This document shows, in pieces, positions 27,462-38,838 of a DNA stretch of 64,000 nucleotides. The position numbers were made by a program, and so were the translations under genes. The notes below the pieces were generated by a model. The model did not search any database, was not told the origin of the DNA, and saw only the letters and a list, made by a program, of their open reading frames with translations. The DNA lies in NCBI RefSeq assembly GCF_030813245.1, contig NZ_JAUSUA010000002.1, positions 248,001-312,000 on the forward strand, read 5' to 3'. This stretch comes from Alkalicoccobacillus murimartini. GTDB lineage: Bacteria > Bacillota > Bacilli > Bacillales > Bacillaceae_D. Each line of letters begins with the position of its first letter. Position 1 is the first letter of the stretch.

Positions 27462-28184
27462 TTATTTGGACTCATACAACTTGATCATATCAAGTATATT
27501 ACCTTGTGCCTCTACCTTGCCGCGCTTTAGAACAATCGCCCTGTCACATATTTTTCTTAATGGACCCATACTATGTGAAACGATAACAATCGTTTTTCCT
27601 TTTTCTTTCATTTCAAGCATCTTTTTATTACACTTTTCTCGGAAGTCTTTATCACCAACCGCTAATACTTCATCAATCAAGACGATGTCTGTATCAATAT
27701 GAACAGCAATTGAAAAGCCTAAACGAGCCTTCATCCCTGAAGAATAAAATTTAACTGGTGTGTTAATAAATTCATCTAACTCTGCAAAATCAATAATGAT
27801 TGGTAATAACTTTTCGATATCTGCTTTTTTCAAGCCGTAGATGGCACAGTTCAAACGGATATTCTCGACTCCTGAAAGATCTCCACTCAATCCAGCACTT
27901 AGCTCGATTAAAGGCATAAGGGTTCCATTTAATTGAATAGAGCCACTATCGGGTACAATGACACCAGAAATAACTTTAAACAACGTACTTTTTCCAGCAC
28001 CATTTTTCCCAATAATCGCATACCCTTCACCCTTTTTTACTTCAAACGAGACATCCTCAAGGGCTTGGAACTTATCTACTGTCTTTTCTCTTTTAAATAG
28101 AGAAATCATTTGACCTTTTATCGTTTTTTCAGTCGGTTTTCTAAACGCCTTTTTAACGTTTTTTACTTCAATCGCGTTCTTCAT
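27462..28184 (-). CDS. tagH: Teichoic acid export ABC transporter, ATP-binding subunit
   Basis: A 240-residue ATPase. Walker A is GKNGAGKST (IIGKNGAGKSTL), the signature region reads FYSSGMKARLGFSIA, typical of polysaccharide exporters of the TagH/KpsT kind, and Walker B is VLIDEVLAVGD. The TagH of Bacillus subtilis has a long extracytoplasmic C-terminal part; this protein stops after the nucleotide-binding domain. It starts one base after the tagG stop codon, so the two are coupled and together export lipid-linked teichoic acid. Confidence 0.92.
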   Translation of the reverse strand: MKNAIEVKNVKKAFRKPTEKTIKGQMISLFKREKTVDKFQALEDVSFEVKKGEGYAIIGKNGAGKSTLFKVISGVIVPDSGSIQLNGTLMPLIELSAGLSGDLSGVENIRLNCAIYGLKKADIEKLLPIIIDFAELDEFINTPVKFYSSGMKARLGFSIAVHIDTDIVLIDEVLAVGDKDFREKCNKKMLEMKEKGKTIVIVSHSMGPLRKICDRAIVLKRGKVEAQGNILDMIKLYESK

Positions 28185-28185
28185 T

Positions 28186-28965
28186 TTAAATCACTTCCCC
28201 GATCTTTCTACTCATCACCTTGAAGAATCTCCATCCTACAAAAAAGATGACTAAAGAAAAAATGACTGTATAGATAATCATTCCAAAAGTAGGAGTAAGC
28301 TCTCCACCATGAAAAATCCAGCGATAAATAGTTAAAATGGTAACCATAGGATTAAGTTGAAATAAGATAAAGTATCCACCTAGTTGTTCCTTTACCTGAA
28401 GTAAAGGGTACATCACCGCTGAGAGATACATCCAACCCCTCATCATCAATCCAACGATAAATTCTACATCTCTAAAATAAACATTCACACATGAAAATAT
28501 GAATACAATCCCCAAAAGAAGAAAGGTTTGTAAGATGATAACTAATGGAAGGACAGCTAGTCCCATTAACGGTATTGAACCATTAATATAAAGTGAGTAT
28601 GCAGCTACTAAAACAAGAGAAATTAATAAATTAACTAAACTTGAGGCTGTAATGGTTAAAGGAAACAACTCACGTGGAAAATAGATTTTTTTAATCAGAG
28701 ATCCGTTTCCTGTCAAGCTTTTAGTACCTCTTGAAATGGTATGTTGCGTATACATAAACGGAATTAATCCTGAGACGAGAAACAGCGTATAGTTTTCAAT
28801 TGATACACGCGCTATGATCATAAATACTAAAGTAAAAATCAACATCAAACCTAAAGGCTCCAATAACGTCCAGAAGTAACCAAAGAACGTATTTCTGTAC
28901 CTTATACGTAGCTCTTTATGAACAAGAAAATATAGCAACTCTTTATAACGTAGAATTTCTTTCAT
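28186..28965 (-). CDS. tagG: Teichoic acid export ABC transporter, permease subunit
   Basis: A 259-residue ABC-2 type permease with six helices; LRIRYRNTFFGYFWTLLEPLGLMLIFTLVF near the N-terminus is characteristic, as are the amphipathic entry region and FSCVNVYFRDVEF. It forms the channel for the polymer with TagH. ATG at 28965 follows GAGGTCCTA. It is the first gene of a minus-strand run leading into tagH and the priming transferase. Confidence 0.93.
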   Translation of the reverse strand: MKEILRYKELLYFLVHKELRIRYRNTFFGYFWTLLEPLGLMLIFTLVFMIIARVSIENYTLFLVSGLIPFMYTQHTISRGTKSLTGNGSLIKKIYFPRELFPLTITASSLVNLLISLVLVAAYSLYINGSIPLMGLAVLPLVIILQTFLLLGIVFIFSCVNVYFRDVEFIVGLMMRGWMYLSAVMYPLLQVKEQLGGYFILFQLNPMVTILTIYRWIFHGGELTPTFGMIIYTVIFSLVIFFVGWRFFKVMSRKIGEVI

Positions 28966-29032
28966 TAGGACCTCAACCTTACTTGATTTGGACTTAACAC
29001 ATACAAAGTTATATCATTATTTTGTCTCTTTG

Positions 29033-30082
29033 TCACTTCGTCGAATGCCTTTTAGATCTTACTAACCAATATTCCTTTTTAAAGAAAGCTAAAAAACAAC
29101 CTAAACCTCTAAAGAAATGCAAACAGAAAAACGTTCCGATCGCCGGTAGAAAATACCCGATTCCTTTTTCTTTCACCAAGTTACTAGATGCAGCAGAAGC
29201 TCCCACTATATATATGATACCTATAGCTAAAAGAAACCAGACAAACGCTGGGAAAACAACCGCAAATAGGACGCTTATAAGACCGAGTAAAAATGCATAA
29301 AGTGGGGCCTTATGTCTAGTCCGTAAACTTCCTGGAGTAGCTTGATCAGCAATCATTGTCCAAGTCCCATCCCCTAATGATTTTTTGATCAACCCATTTA
29401 AAGTAGGTCGAACAAAATAAGTAGACCAAATCGAAGTAGATAGGAAAAACGTCATTTCGTTATCTTTCATTCGTTTATGAAACTCAATGTCTTCATTTCG
29501 TTTCAAATCTTCATTGAAATATCCAACTTGATCAAATACCTCACGCTTATAAGCTCCATAAGGAACGGTATCAACATATCCTTCCCATACTCCCTTTGTC
29601 GTTCTAAACTTTGAGTTTCCTACACCAAAAGGATGTGAATATACGTACTGATTAATATACCCTTGAAAACCGTTACCAACAGATTTAATGATCCCCCCAA
29701 CACAATCTACATCTGGTTGATTATGAATTAATTTCATATAATTCTCCAGAAAATCGTTAGGAATAGACGTATGTCCATCTATCCTAATAATATAGTCGCC
29801 TTTTGAAGCTCTTATACCTATATTCCAGCCTGGTGGCAACGTCTTTCTAGGATTGCTTAATAAACGAATAGAATTAGGATATTTATTTGTAATTTGGTTA
29901 ATAATCTTTACTGTATTGTCAGATGACATTCCATCAACCAGTATAATCTCATATTTACTTGAATTTAATGTCTGATTGATTAGGCCCGTTAATAGTTTCT
30001 CTATATAACCTTCCTCATTACGTAGAACAATAAGAACTGATAATTTAACTTTACCAATCTGTGGTTCCAAGCGACTCACCAA
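29033..30082 (-). CDS. Membrane-bound family 2 glycosyltransferase (ExoA-like)
   Basis: A 349-residue protein. Residues about 14-240 are a GT2 domain (VLIVLRNEEGYIEKLLTGL, VDGMSSDNT, RIDGHTSIP, and EDIEFHKRM), followed by two or three C-terminal membrane helices at about 265-340. Such enzymes make or extend lipid-linked sugars. The start is uncertain: TTG at 30082, GTG at 30079 and a later TTG at 30070 are all in frame, and the last has GGTGAG before it. It heads the minus-strand group and is divergent from the TagE-like gene. Confidence 0.83.
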   Translation of the reverse strand: MVSRLEPQIGKVKLSVLIVLRNEEGYIEKLLTGLINQTLNSSKYEIILVDGMSSDNTVKIINQITNKYPNSIRLLSNPRKTLPPGWNIGIRASKGDYIIRIDGHTSIPNDFLENYMKLIHNQPDVDCVGGIIKSVGNGFQGYINQYVYSHPFGVGNSKFRTTKGVWEGYVDTVPYGAYKREVFDQVGYFNEDLKRNEDIEFHKRMKDNEMTFFLSTSIWSTYFVRPTLNGLIKKSLGDGTWTMIADQATPGSLRTRHKAPLYAFLLGLISVLFAVVFPAFVWFLLAIGIIYIVGASAASSNLVKEKGIGYFLPAIGTFFCLHFFRGLGCFLAFFKKEYWLVRSKRHSTK

Positions 30083-30123
30083 CCTTTACTATCATACCTT
30101 TGTACAACATGCATCTCATAATA

Positions 30124-30144
30124 TTAACTTAATGTTTAAGTTAA
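30124..30144. promoter_or_regulatory. Palindrome TTAACTTAA-TGT-TTAAGTTAA between divergent genes
   Basis: Perfect 9-bp arms around three bases, in the space between the GT2 gene (minus) and the TagE-like gene (plus). It is a good candidate operator for a dimeric regulator acting on both. A TATAAT-like -10 for the plus-strand gene lies near 30211. Confidence 0.45.
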
Positions 30145-30289
30145 GTAAATTAGCGGAGAATTATTTTAATAATCTCATTTCATAACAGGGTATTTTTGTA
30201 ATAGAAAAGGCTGTATAATAGTTAGTATTCCAAATTAGAAAGATACATAGCTACCAAGAAGAAAGTAGCACACTCAGGAGGTCATTATC

Positions 30290-31852
30290 ATTAATAAAAT
30301 TACATTTCCATATACAAATAATATTTTTGTCGTAAATCGACTTGTATCAAATATAACAGGGTTAAATCAAGCCATGTTACAACGTGCAAAACTCTTTTAT
30401 GAATTGGCCGGAAAGAAAACAAAAATCTTAACACTTAGGTATGACCCATCACATTACAATGATTTAGAAGAAGTCCTTTTAAAAAAAGGAAAGATAAATG
30501 AAGGCGTTAACGTAATTAACTTATATGAATATTTTAGAGCAGAGAACACCACTTCTTTCCCTGTTATTGAACACCCGGTTAATGAAGATGGGTATGTAAT
30601 TGAAAAAAAACGGAACGCTTATCGATACTTTAAAAATGGTCTATACATAAAATACAAAAAGTACTCTGATGATGGTGCACTTGAAAGAATTGATTTTTTT
30701 AATGAGAATCGCTATTGCTTCAAAAGTGAAGAATATGACAATTTCGGGTATTTAGCACGAACTATCTATAATGATCTTCAGCATAGAAGACCACGTCAGG
30801 AATTGTACTATAGAAATGATGGCACATGTTATTTATCTAAATGGCTTGAATGGGATAAAGAAAGTAAAAAAAATAAAATAGTTAGAATTACTCTTTTTGA
30901 TCGGAATGGCCAAAACTTTAAAGCTGTTTATTCAGATGATGATCTTAAACATTATTTTTTTGATTGTATAATTGGCGAAACGGAAGTCCCTACATTTATG
31001 ATCGCTGAAGCACGTTCAGTTGATAAGTTAATCTTAAAATATCAACGGGATCATGTATTCAAAATATATGTAGTACATACGATGCACCTTGAGGAAGCGT
31101 ATAATGAAGAATCACCGATAGATAAAAAACATATTACAATGTTTGATTCAATAGACATGATCGATGGGGTTGTTATTTTAACAAATAAACAAAGAGAAGA
31201 TATTGAACAAAGAATTGGTATGAAAAATCACTTATATGTAATTCCTCATGCGATTAGTAGCCAAACCAATGTAATAGAAGAAACCAATGAATTCGATAAC
31301 AAAAAAATAGTTATTGTCGCGCGTCTAAATAAAGTTAAGAAGCTTGACCATGCCATTGAAGCGATCGCAGTCGTTCAGAAAGTGATACCTGATGTGAAAT
31401 TAGAAATTTTCGGAGAAGGTGAAGAGAGAGAAAATCTAGAAGAACTTATAAAATCTCTGAACCTTGAATCAAATGTTAAACTTTTAGGCTTCACAGATGA
31501 TCCTTCTGAACAATACAGAAATGCTGCCTTTTCACTATTAACTAGTGATTATGAAGGCTTTGGTCTTGTTGTACTAGAAAGTCTGAAAAATGGATGCCCT
31601 GTAGTAAGCTATGATTTGAAATATGGACCAAGCGATATAATTACTCATGATAAGAATGGCATATTAGTAGAGAATAAGAACATTGATGAACTCGCCAATG
31701 TTATGATTGAAATACTCAGCAATTCGTCCATTCTTGACCAGCTTAGAGATCATGCAGCTTCAGAAGATTTATTAGATTCATTTAAAGAAACCTCTTTTGT
31801 TGATAACTGGAGAAATATGTACCAGCGCATTTTGGACAAAAATAAAATTTAA
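30290..31852 (+). CDS. tagE: TagE/TarM-like poly(glycerol phosphate) glucosyltransferase (GT4)
   Basis: A GT-B family 4 enzyme expected to glucosylate wall teichoic acid from UDP-glucose. It has an acceptor domain interrupted by a beta-rich insert (about residues 70-200, repeated Tyr/Asn/Gly patterns, seen in TagE and TarM), and a donor domain with VARLNKVKKLDHAIEAI and the EX7E motif in DYEGFGLVVLESLKNG. The first in-frame ATG is at 30374, but that would cut off the conserved N-terminal strand and acceptor-loop region. Translation reads cleanly back to an ATT at 30290, seven bases after AGGAGGT, giving 520 residues. No ATG, GTG or TTG lies between. GalU supplies its donor. Confidence 0.88.
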   Translation: MNKITFPYTNNIFVVNRLVSNITGLNQAMLQRAKLFYELAGKKTKILTLRYDPSHYNDLEEVLLKKGKINEGVNVINLYEYFRAENTTSFPVIEHPVNEDGYVIEKKRNAYRYFKNGLYIKYKKYSDDGALERIDFFNENRYCFKSEEYDNFGYLARTIYNDLQHRRPRQELYYRNDGTCYLSKWLEWDKESKKNKIVRITLFDRNGQNFKAVYSDDDLKHYFFDCIIGETEVPTFMIAEARSVDKLILKYQRDHVFKIYVVHTMHLEEAYNEESPIDKKHITMFDSIDMIDGVVILTNKQREDIEQRIGMKNHLYVIPHAISSQTNVIEETNEFDNKKIVIVARLNKVKKLDHAIEAIAVVQKVIPDVKLEIFGEGEERENLEELIKSLNLESNVKLLGFTDDPSEQYRNAAFSLLTSDYEGFGLVVLESLKNGCPVVSYDLKYGPSDIITHDKNGILVENKNIDELANVMIEILSNSSILDQLRDHAASEDLLDSFKETSFVDNWRNMYQRILDKNKI

Positions 31853-31870
31853 ACATGTATATCTAGATAA

Positions 31871-31918
31871 CGAAAAGCACGAACTCCACTTATTCTGATG
31901 GGGTTCGTGCTTACTTTT
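31871..31918. terminator. Bidirectional rho-independent terminator
   Basis: AAGCACGAACTCC paired with GGGGTTCGTGCTT (one wobble) with A- and T-rich flanks. It ends the converging tagE-like and large TagF transcripts. Confidence 0.88.
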
Positions 31919-34758
31919 TATTTAGCTTTTATTTTCTTTTCAATATGCTCAAAGATCCGTTCACTATTTTGAGTATCTACATACTCAAAGTATTTAGATC
32001 TATTAGCACTATGGAAGGGCTTTTCTTGAAAATCATTCTGAACATAGTTTTTTATCAAACCAATCAAATCTGTTGATGTTTTGGCCATATCACCAAATCG
32101 TTCTTTTTCAATATCCATATAAGCACCTTGAAGTTTCATGTACTTAGGTAAATCAAAATAATAAAAAAGAACTGGTTTTTTAAGGTAATACATCTCCCAA
32201 GCAACACTTGAGTAATCTGTAATAAGCATATTGGAGCGCATAATTAGTTCATTAATTTTATCTTGTCCAAATTCAACAACCTTAATATTTGATTCATCTG
32301 ATGCGAAATTTTTAACATATGGCATGAATTTAGGGTGTACGTAAAAATTCATTTTTATATTGTGATCTTTTAATAGCATCGACAAATCCTTAGAATTAAG
32401 AAGATTATTATAGGAGTGATAATAATCGGATTCTAGAAATTGTTGTTCATTTACCTCTTCAAGCCAATTTCTCCAAGTTGGCATGAAAATAATCTCTTTT
32501 TGTTCTAGGTTAGACTTATTCTCAAGTACATCCCATCTAGCTAAACCCGTAACCATAAGTCGGTTTTCTGGATACCCGAAGTGATCTTGAACAATCTTCT
32601 TCTCAAAGTTTGAAGAGACAACAAAAAGTTCAGCTGAATTAGCACCACCATAATTAAAAGTAGAATCTACTTTTTTCAGTCCCAATACTCCGTGTTGAAG
32701 AAAAACATATTTTTTCTTATCAATATAATTTCTAATGGCCCCTTGTGACACTCTCCACGCATAACCATGTCCTTTTGCTTCTGAAGATATTATTAGTTTA
32801 GATTCTAGGATTAACTTTATATGTTTGTATGACATAAAATAAACGACTCTATCCATATAAGGTAATAGATTCTTCTCATCTTCAGACCCTTTTTTTATCA
32901 CATAATATACTAACTTCTCATGTTTCTTTTCGTAGCAATACTTAAAGAAATAAAAGCTATTATCCTGGGCTGTCTCTGACAACTTTTCATGAATAAGCCA
33001 ACTAGAATTATCCTTTGCTTTTCTTTGGTTTAGCTTAAACATTAGAAACGCAGCATATTCAATAAACTTGTACTTATATGATTCATATTCTCCTTTGGGT
33101 CTATAGGTTAAGCTCAACGCTCCTCCTAATGTTATATAGGGATATATTATGAATCCATCTTTTGTGGTAATAGATTTTGTAAAAGACCCGTGTTTCAACA
33201 CTTTTGCATTATATTTATTGTTATTCATTATTCTATGAGTAAAACTCGATCCTTCTTCTACTTTAATGTCCAAGTAAAAATCCCAATAGAATTGGTCTAG
33301 ATCTAAAGCATGAAGGTCGCACGAAAATATGACTAATTTATTATTACCTTGTTTCTTTACTTTTGTAATAGGAATAACTCTTTGTTCGTCACTTTTTCTT
33401 AATTTCATTATTAAGTTTTTGATATCAAAGTCAGACGGCTCATCCGACTTCACCAAGATCTTTAGCTTAAGTTGACCAGACTTTGTAATATGCACTCGAT
33501 TGAGCTTAGAACGCAGTCTATATTTCTCTTTATAATACCGATCATTATCTGTAAATAAAAATGAGAACTCATTATCCGTCGTTAAGTAGGGGGCAACTAA
33601 TAAATCATCCTTAAGAGATATCTTGTCAAACATACTTTGAAAATAGCTAAGCCCTTTTTTATTATAGGTACCTACTCTCAACCTTTCTCTAAAAAGCCTT
33701 GAGTGGTCTAATTCAACGTATAAATCCCATCTACCTTTATGATCTATCTCTTCTTTTAATTGGTCTATTGACATACTATAACGAATCTTATTATCAACTT
33801 CTGATGATTCCATTTTTAATAGTATCTTTTCAGGCATTTTTCTTTTTTTTAGGTAGAACATTATATGATCTGCATAATGAAGAGATTCAAAAGGAACATC
33901 GAAACTCATCTGATTTCCTTCAACCTTAAAGTTTTCAGCCATTAATTGACCACGAATAAGTTGGTTTCGATATGCCTGATCTCGTAGAGACACTCGAATT
34001 GTTAATTGATTCGATGCCAAAATATCTAATCTGTTTTTATTTGTAATATTTAAACCATTATCACTCATATTAGAGTTTAAGGTGAAAATCTCTATTAAAG
34101 ATCCTTTTTTAAGAATAATCTTACCTTTCCATTTCTCATCAGCTTTTAATCTACTTATTAATTTTTTTCTTACACTAAATTCTTTTTGATCCTCGCTAAG
34201 ATCTGCCTCAATAACCTTCTGATCATTCTCACTTTCAAGAACAAAGTAAGCTTTCTCCATTAAACCGTCAAACGGATTAGAGGCTGCAAAGTGTACACGA
34301 TCTTTTGTTATGTTTAGATCGTGTATTGTATTTGAAAAATAAGCCTTTTCTGAACTAGCTTGCAATAAAGGTAAAAAATCATCAATATGAACTTCGAGTT
34401 GATTTTTGTCATTTAAATAAGGTATCAAACTATTGTGTTTCAATTTAATGATTGGCTTGAGATACCTAATTGTTTTGGATGCAGTCGGGCTATTTTTATA
34501 TGAAACAATATCTTTAAACACACTAAATCTTTTCTTTACTCCATAATATATTTTCCACTTTCCACTTTTAAGTCCACTTAATGTTCTTTTCGAAATAACC
34601 AGTTCTTTAAAGCCTTCAATTAATTCTACAGAATACTTAAGTGGTGTATCCGTGGCATCTTTTTTTGCAAACAGGGTGATACGACTCTGATTATATTTTT
34701 CATTGATTCTAATCCTAAGTTCTTTACCATTCCAGTGAATTAATTGTATTTCTATCAT
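31918..34758 (-). CDS. Large TagF-type CDP-glycerol glycerophosphotransferase, copy 2
   Basis: A 946-residue paralogue of the enzyme at 20.9-23.8 kb, with the same two-part layout: a beta-rich N-terminal region of about 540 residues and a catalytic domain with ISSEAKGHGYAWRVSQG, FLQHGVLGLKKVDSTF, GLARWDVLENK, MPTWRNWLEEV, VHPKFMPYV and LITDYSSVAWE. The catalytic parts are far more alike than the N-terminal parts. I start at ATG 34758, eight bases after AGAGGAG; the frame opens at GTG 34767. It is alone between two transcription boundaries. It could make a second polymer, extend the same chain, or work under other conditions. Confidence 0.9.
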   Translation of the reverse strand: MIEIQLIHWNGKELRIRINEKYNQSRITLFAKKDATDTPLKYSVELIEGFKELVISKRTLSGLKSGKWKIYYGVKKRFSVFKDIVSYKNSPTASKTIRYLKPIIKLKHNSLIPYLNDKNQLEVHIDDFLPLLQASSEKAYFSNTIHDLNITKDRVHFAASNPFDGLMEKAYFVLESENDQKVIEADLSEDQKEFSVRKKLISRLKADEKWKGKIILKKGSLIEIFTLNSNMSDNGLNITNKNRLDILASNQLTIRVSLRDQAYRNQLIRGQLMAENFKVEGNQMSFDVPFESLHYADHIMFYLKKRKMPEKILLKMESSEVDNKIRYSMSIDQLKEEIDHKGRWDLYVELDHSRLFRERLRVGTYNKKGLSYFQSMFDKISLKDDLLVAPYLTTDNEFSFLFTDNDRYYKEKYRLRSKLNRVHITKSGQLKLKILVKSDEPSDFDIKNLIMKLRKSDEQRVIPITKVKKQGNNKLVIFSCDLHALDLDQFYWDFYLDIKVEEGSSFTHRIMNNNKYNAKVLKHGSFTKSITTKDGFIIYPYITLGGALSLTYRPKGEYESYKYKFIEYAAFLMFKLNQRKAKDNSSWLIHEKLSETAQDNSFYFFKYCYEKKHEKLVYYVIKKGSEDEKNLLPYMDRVVYFMSYKHIKLILESKLIISSEAKGHGYAWRVSQGAIRNYIDKKKYVFLQHGVLGLKKVDSTFNYGGANSAELFVVSSNFEKKIVQDHFGYPENRLMVTGLARWDVLENKSNLEQKEIIFMPTWRNWLEEVNEQQFLESDYYHSYNNLLNSKDLSMLLKDHNIKMNFYVHPKFMPYVKNFASDESNIKVVEFGQDKINELIMRSNMLITDYSSVAWEMYYLKKPVLFYYFDLPKYMKLQGAYMDIEKERFGDMAKTSTDLIGLIKNYVQNDFQEKPFHSANRSKYFEYVDTQNSERIFEHIEKKIKAK

Positions 34759-34791
34759 AAGCGTCACTCCTCTATTGAGACATAAATTAAT

Positions 34792-34830
34792 AGACCCCTA
34801 CATGCCTGGTAAGAAGCTAAGAGGTCTATC
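34792..34830 (-). terminator. Hairpin downstream of the galU remnant
   Basis: ATAGACCTCT pairs with AGGGGTCTAT (one wobble) around a 20-base loop, then TTAATTT on the minus strand. It may be the surviving terminator of the lost galU copy, or part of the leader of the large TagF gene. Confidence 0.45.
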
Positions 34831-34858
34831 GTTTACTCATTAGATCTTCAGTATATCC

Positions 34859-34967
34859 TTACCTAAACTCCTCATTCTCTAGTGCTTCGTTTAGATACTT
34901 TAATCATTCATCCTTTAACTTAGGCTTTAGCAGTTGGAATAACTGCTTTTTTGACGGAGTTTTTCAT
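34859..34967 (-). pseudogene. Remnant of a second galU gene (large internal deletion)
   Basis: After AAGGGGAAGA the minus strand reads ATG and MKNSVKKAVIPTA, closely like the start of GalU (compare [13 protein letters not shown] at 16401). It then runs directly into LLKPKLKDE-stop-LKYLNEALE in the next frame, which resembles a GalU C-terminus. About nine tenths of the gene is missing and the join is out of frame. The match is by eye and the C-terminal part is weaker, so this is a reasoned inference. Confidence 0.55.
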
Positions 34968-35220
34968 TCTTCCCCTTATTTTTACCTAATTTTATAATTC
35001 TCTAGACTTTGTATTTATTTATGCTACCATATTTTGTTCCCTTAAACTATGCCAGTTTTAACCTTTTGAAGCTTATCTATTAACAAATTTCGAGATCGTT
35101 CGATAAATATAGTGATAATTAGCTCAATGATCTTTTCAAGTTATCAAACAAGCTATATAATTAAATATGAATTGTGCCATTTATTTACTAGTATTCTATC
35201 TATAGAGAAAGGAATGTATC
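34968..35220. other. Intergenic region between galU remnant and broken SGNH gene
   Basis: AT-rich DNA holding the promoters of the divergent remnant and the SGNH gene. A 63-codon frame at 35112-35303 overlaps the SGNH start in another frame and looks spurious. I see no further gene. Confidence 0.5.
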
Positions 35221-36012
35221 ATCCTGAAAAATCTTGCTTATATTCTCACAATAATTATGTCTTTTTTAGTCATTATCTTTGGATATATATCCTATCAAGA
35301 TAAACTTAATAACCTTGCTGACGGAGGTACTAACTCAAATCCGGTCCAGAATGACGGTGCCTCTAGTGCAGAGCCTGGACAATCTGACAACACTTCTGAA
35401 GATGAAGAAGACGTCGAGGTTGGTGGATTGATTGAGAACTTCGTAGATGGTTCAGAAACAGTTCAACTTGCTTTTTTTGGCTCTAAGGCTATTGATTCCA
35501 GTACAGGAATCTCTATTACTTGGCCTCAAATGATTGAGAATCAGCTTAGCAGTCAATTGGATTCAATTACTATATAAACTTCTGTACTAAATGTTGATAG
35601 TATGACATCCACGGAAGCGTTGAATTCAAACGAATTGGAGACCTTACTTGAGTCTGAAGCAGATATTGTTTTTCTAGAATCCTTAACATTAAATGATAAT
35701 TCAGCTGTTTTACCACTTGAAGAGTCTGAAGAAAGTATTACTGAACTTATTGATCAATTCTCTTCATCCTTACCTGATGCGGAAATTATTCTTTTCCCAT
35801 CAAACCCATTATTAAATCCTAGATTCTATTTAACTCAGATTGATGAGCTTAGTGAATATGCTGAAGATTTATCAGTACACTATGCAGACCATTGGGAAGC
35901 GTGGCCGGACGTTACTGATCCAGAGATCGAAGAATATGCAACCAGTGGCATACCAACCGAGCAAGGTCATGAGATTTTAGCAGATTATATGATGCAATTC
36001 TTAAATGAGTAA
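35221..36012 (+). pseudogene. Membrane-anchored SGNH/GDSL-type hydrolase, interrupted by one TAA
   Basis: A continuous reading frame from 35221 to 36012 is broken only by TAA at 35575-35577. Upstream: a membrane anchor (LKNLAYILTIIM, about residues 2-25), an acidic linker and QLAFFGSKAID, which fits the nucleophile region of this family. Downstream: ESLTLNDNS, the P-N region and a C-terminal GIPTEQGHEILADYM with the likely catalytic His. Such enzymes often deacetylate or trim wall polymers. No ATG/GTG/TTG gives the full anchor; AAAGGA is seven bases before ATC at 35221 and ten before CTG at 35224. Either a recent nonsense mutation or a read-through gene; the first is likelier. Confidence 0.75.
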
Positions 36013-36015
36013 TGA

Positions 36016-36043
36016 GGAGGCCCTAAAAATGGGGCCTTTTTTC
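36016..36043 (+). terminator. Rho-independent terminator after the SGNH gene
   Basis: AGGCCC/GGGCCT stem with an eight-base loop and a TTTTTT tail, a few bases after the stop codon. Confidence 0.85.
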
Positions 36044-36278
36044 TTATATATATGACCGAGAATTTATCTTATCGAATACCAATAACTGACTAATTAAAAC
36101 AGTATATCAACTCACTTGAGACACGAAAGAAATCTGTCAATTCTAGAGCTATCTTAGTTGCAATGATCGATGAATAACGTAAGAAAAATGTTTATATTTT
36201 TCGACAAAAAGACTTGTCCACATGACAACATCCGACTGCGACGGCTTTTCTCATGATTTATGCACAACCTGTGGGTAA

Positions 36279-36326
36279 TATCTATATATTGTTTTTTTAG
36301 CGTTTATCATATACTATATGTGGTAT
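36279..36326 (+). promoter_or_regulatory. Tandem NrdR-type boxes over the nrd promoter
   Basis: Two 16-base sites resemble the NrdR consensus ACACTATATATAGTGT: 36279-36294 (about 11 of 16, with CTATATAT exact) and 36311-36326 (ATACTATATGTGGTAT, 12 of 16). Their cores are 32 bases apart, about three helical turns, as is usual for NrdR pairs. A TTGTTT (36289) and TATACT (36310) pair that could be the promoter lies within them, although with a short 15-base spacer. NrdR itself is not in the window. Confidence 0.7.
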
Positions 36327-36362
36327 AGCAAAGAGAAATCAGATTGAAAACAAGGAACGTGA

Positions 36363-38826
<2,464 letters not shown>

Positions 38827-38838
38827 TAAATAGAAAAC

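Noticed and set aside
35112-35303. 63-codon frame overlapping the SGNH gene start
   Set aside because: Out of frame with the SGNH gene, no ribosome site, no recognisable sequence.
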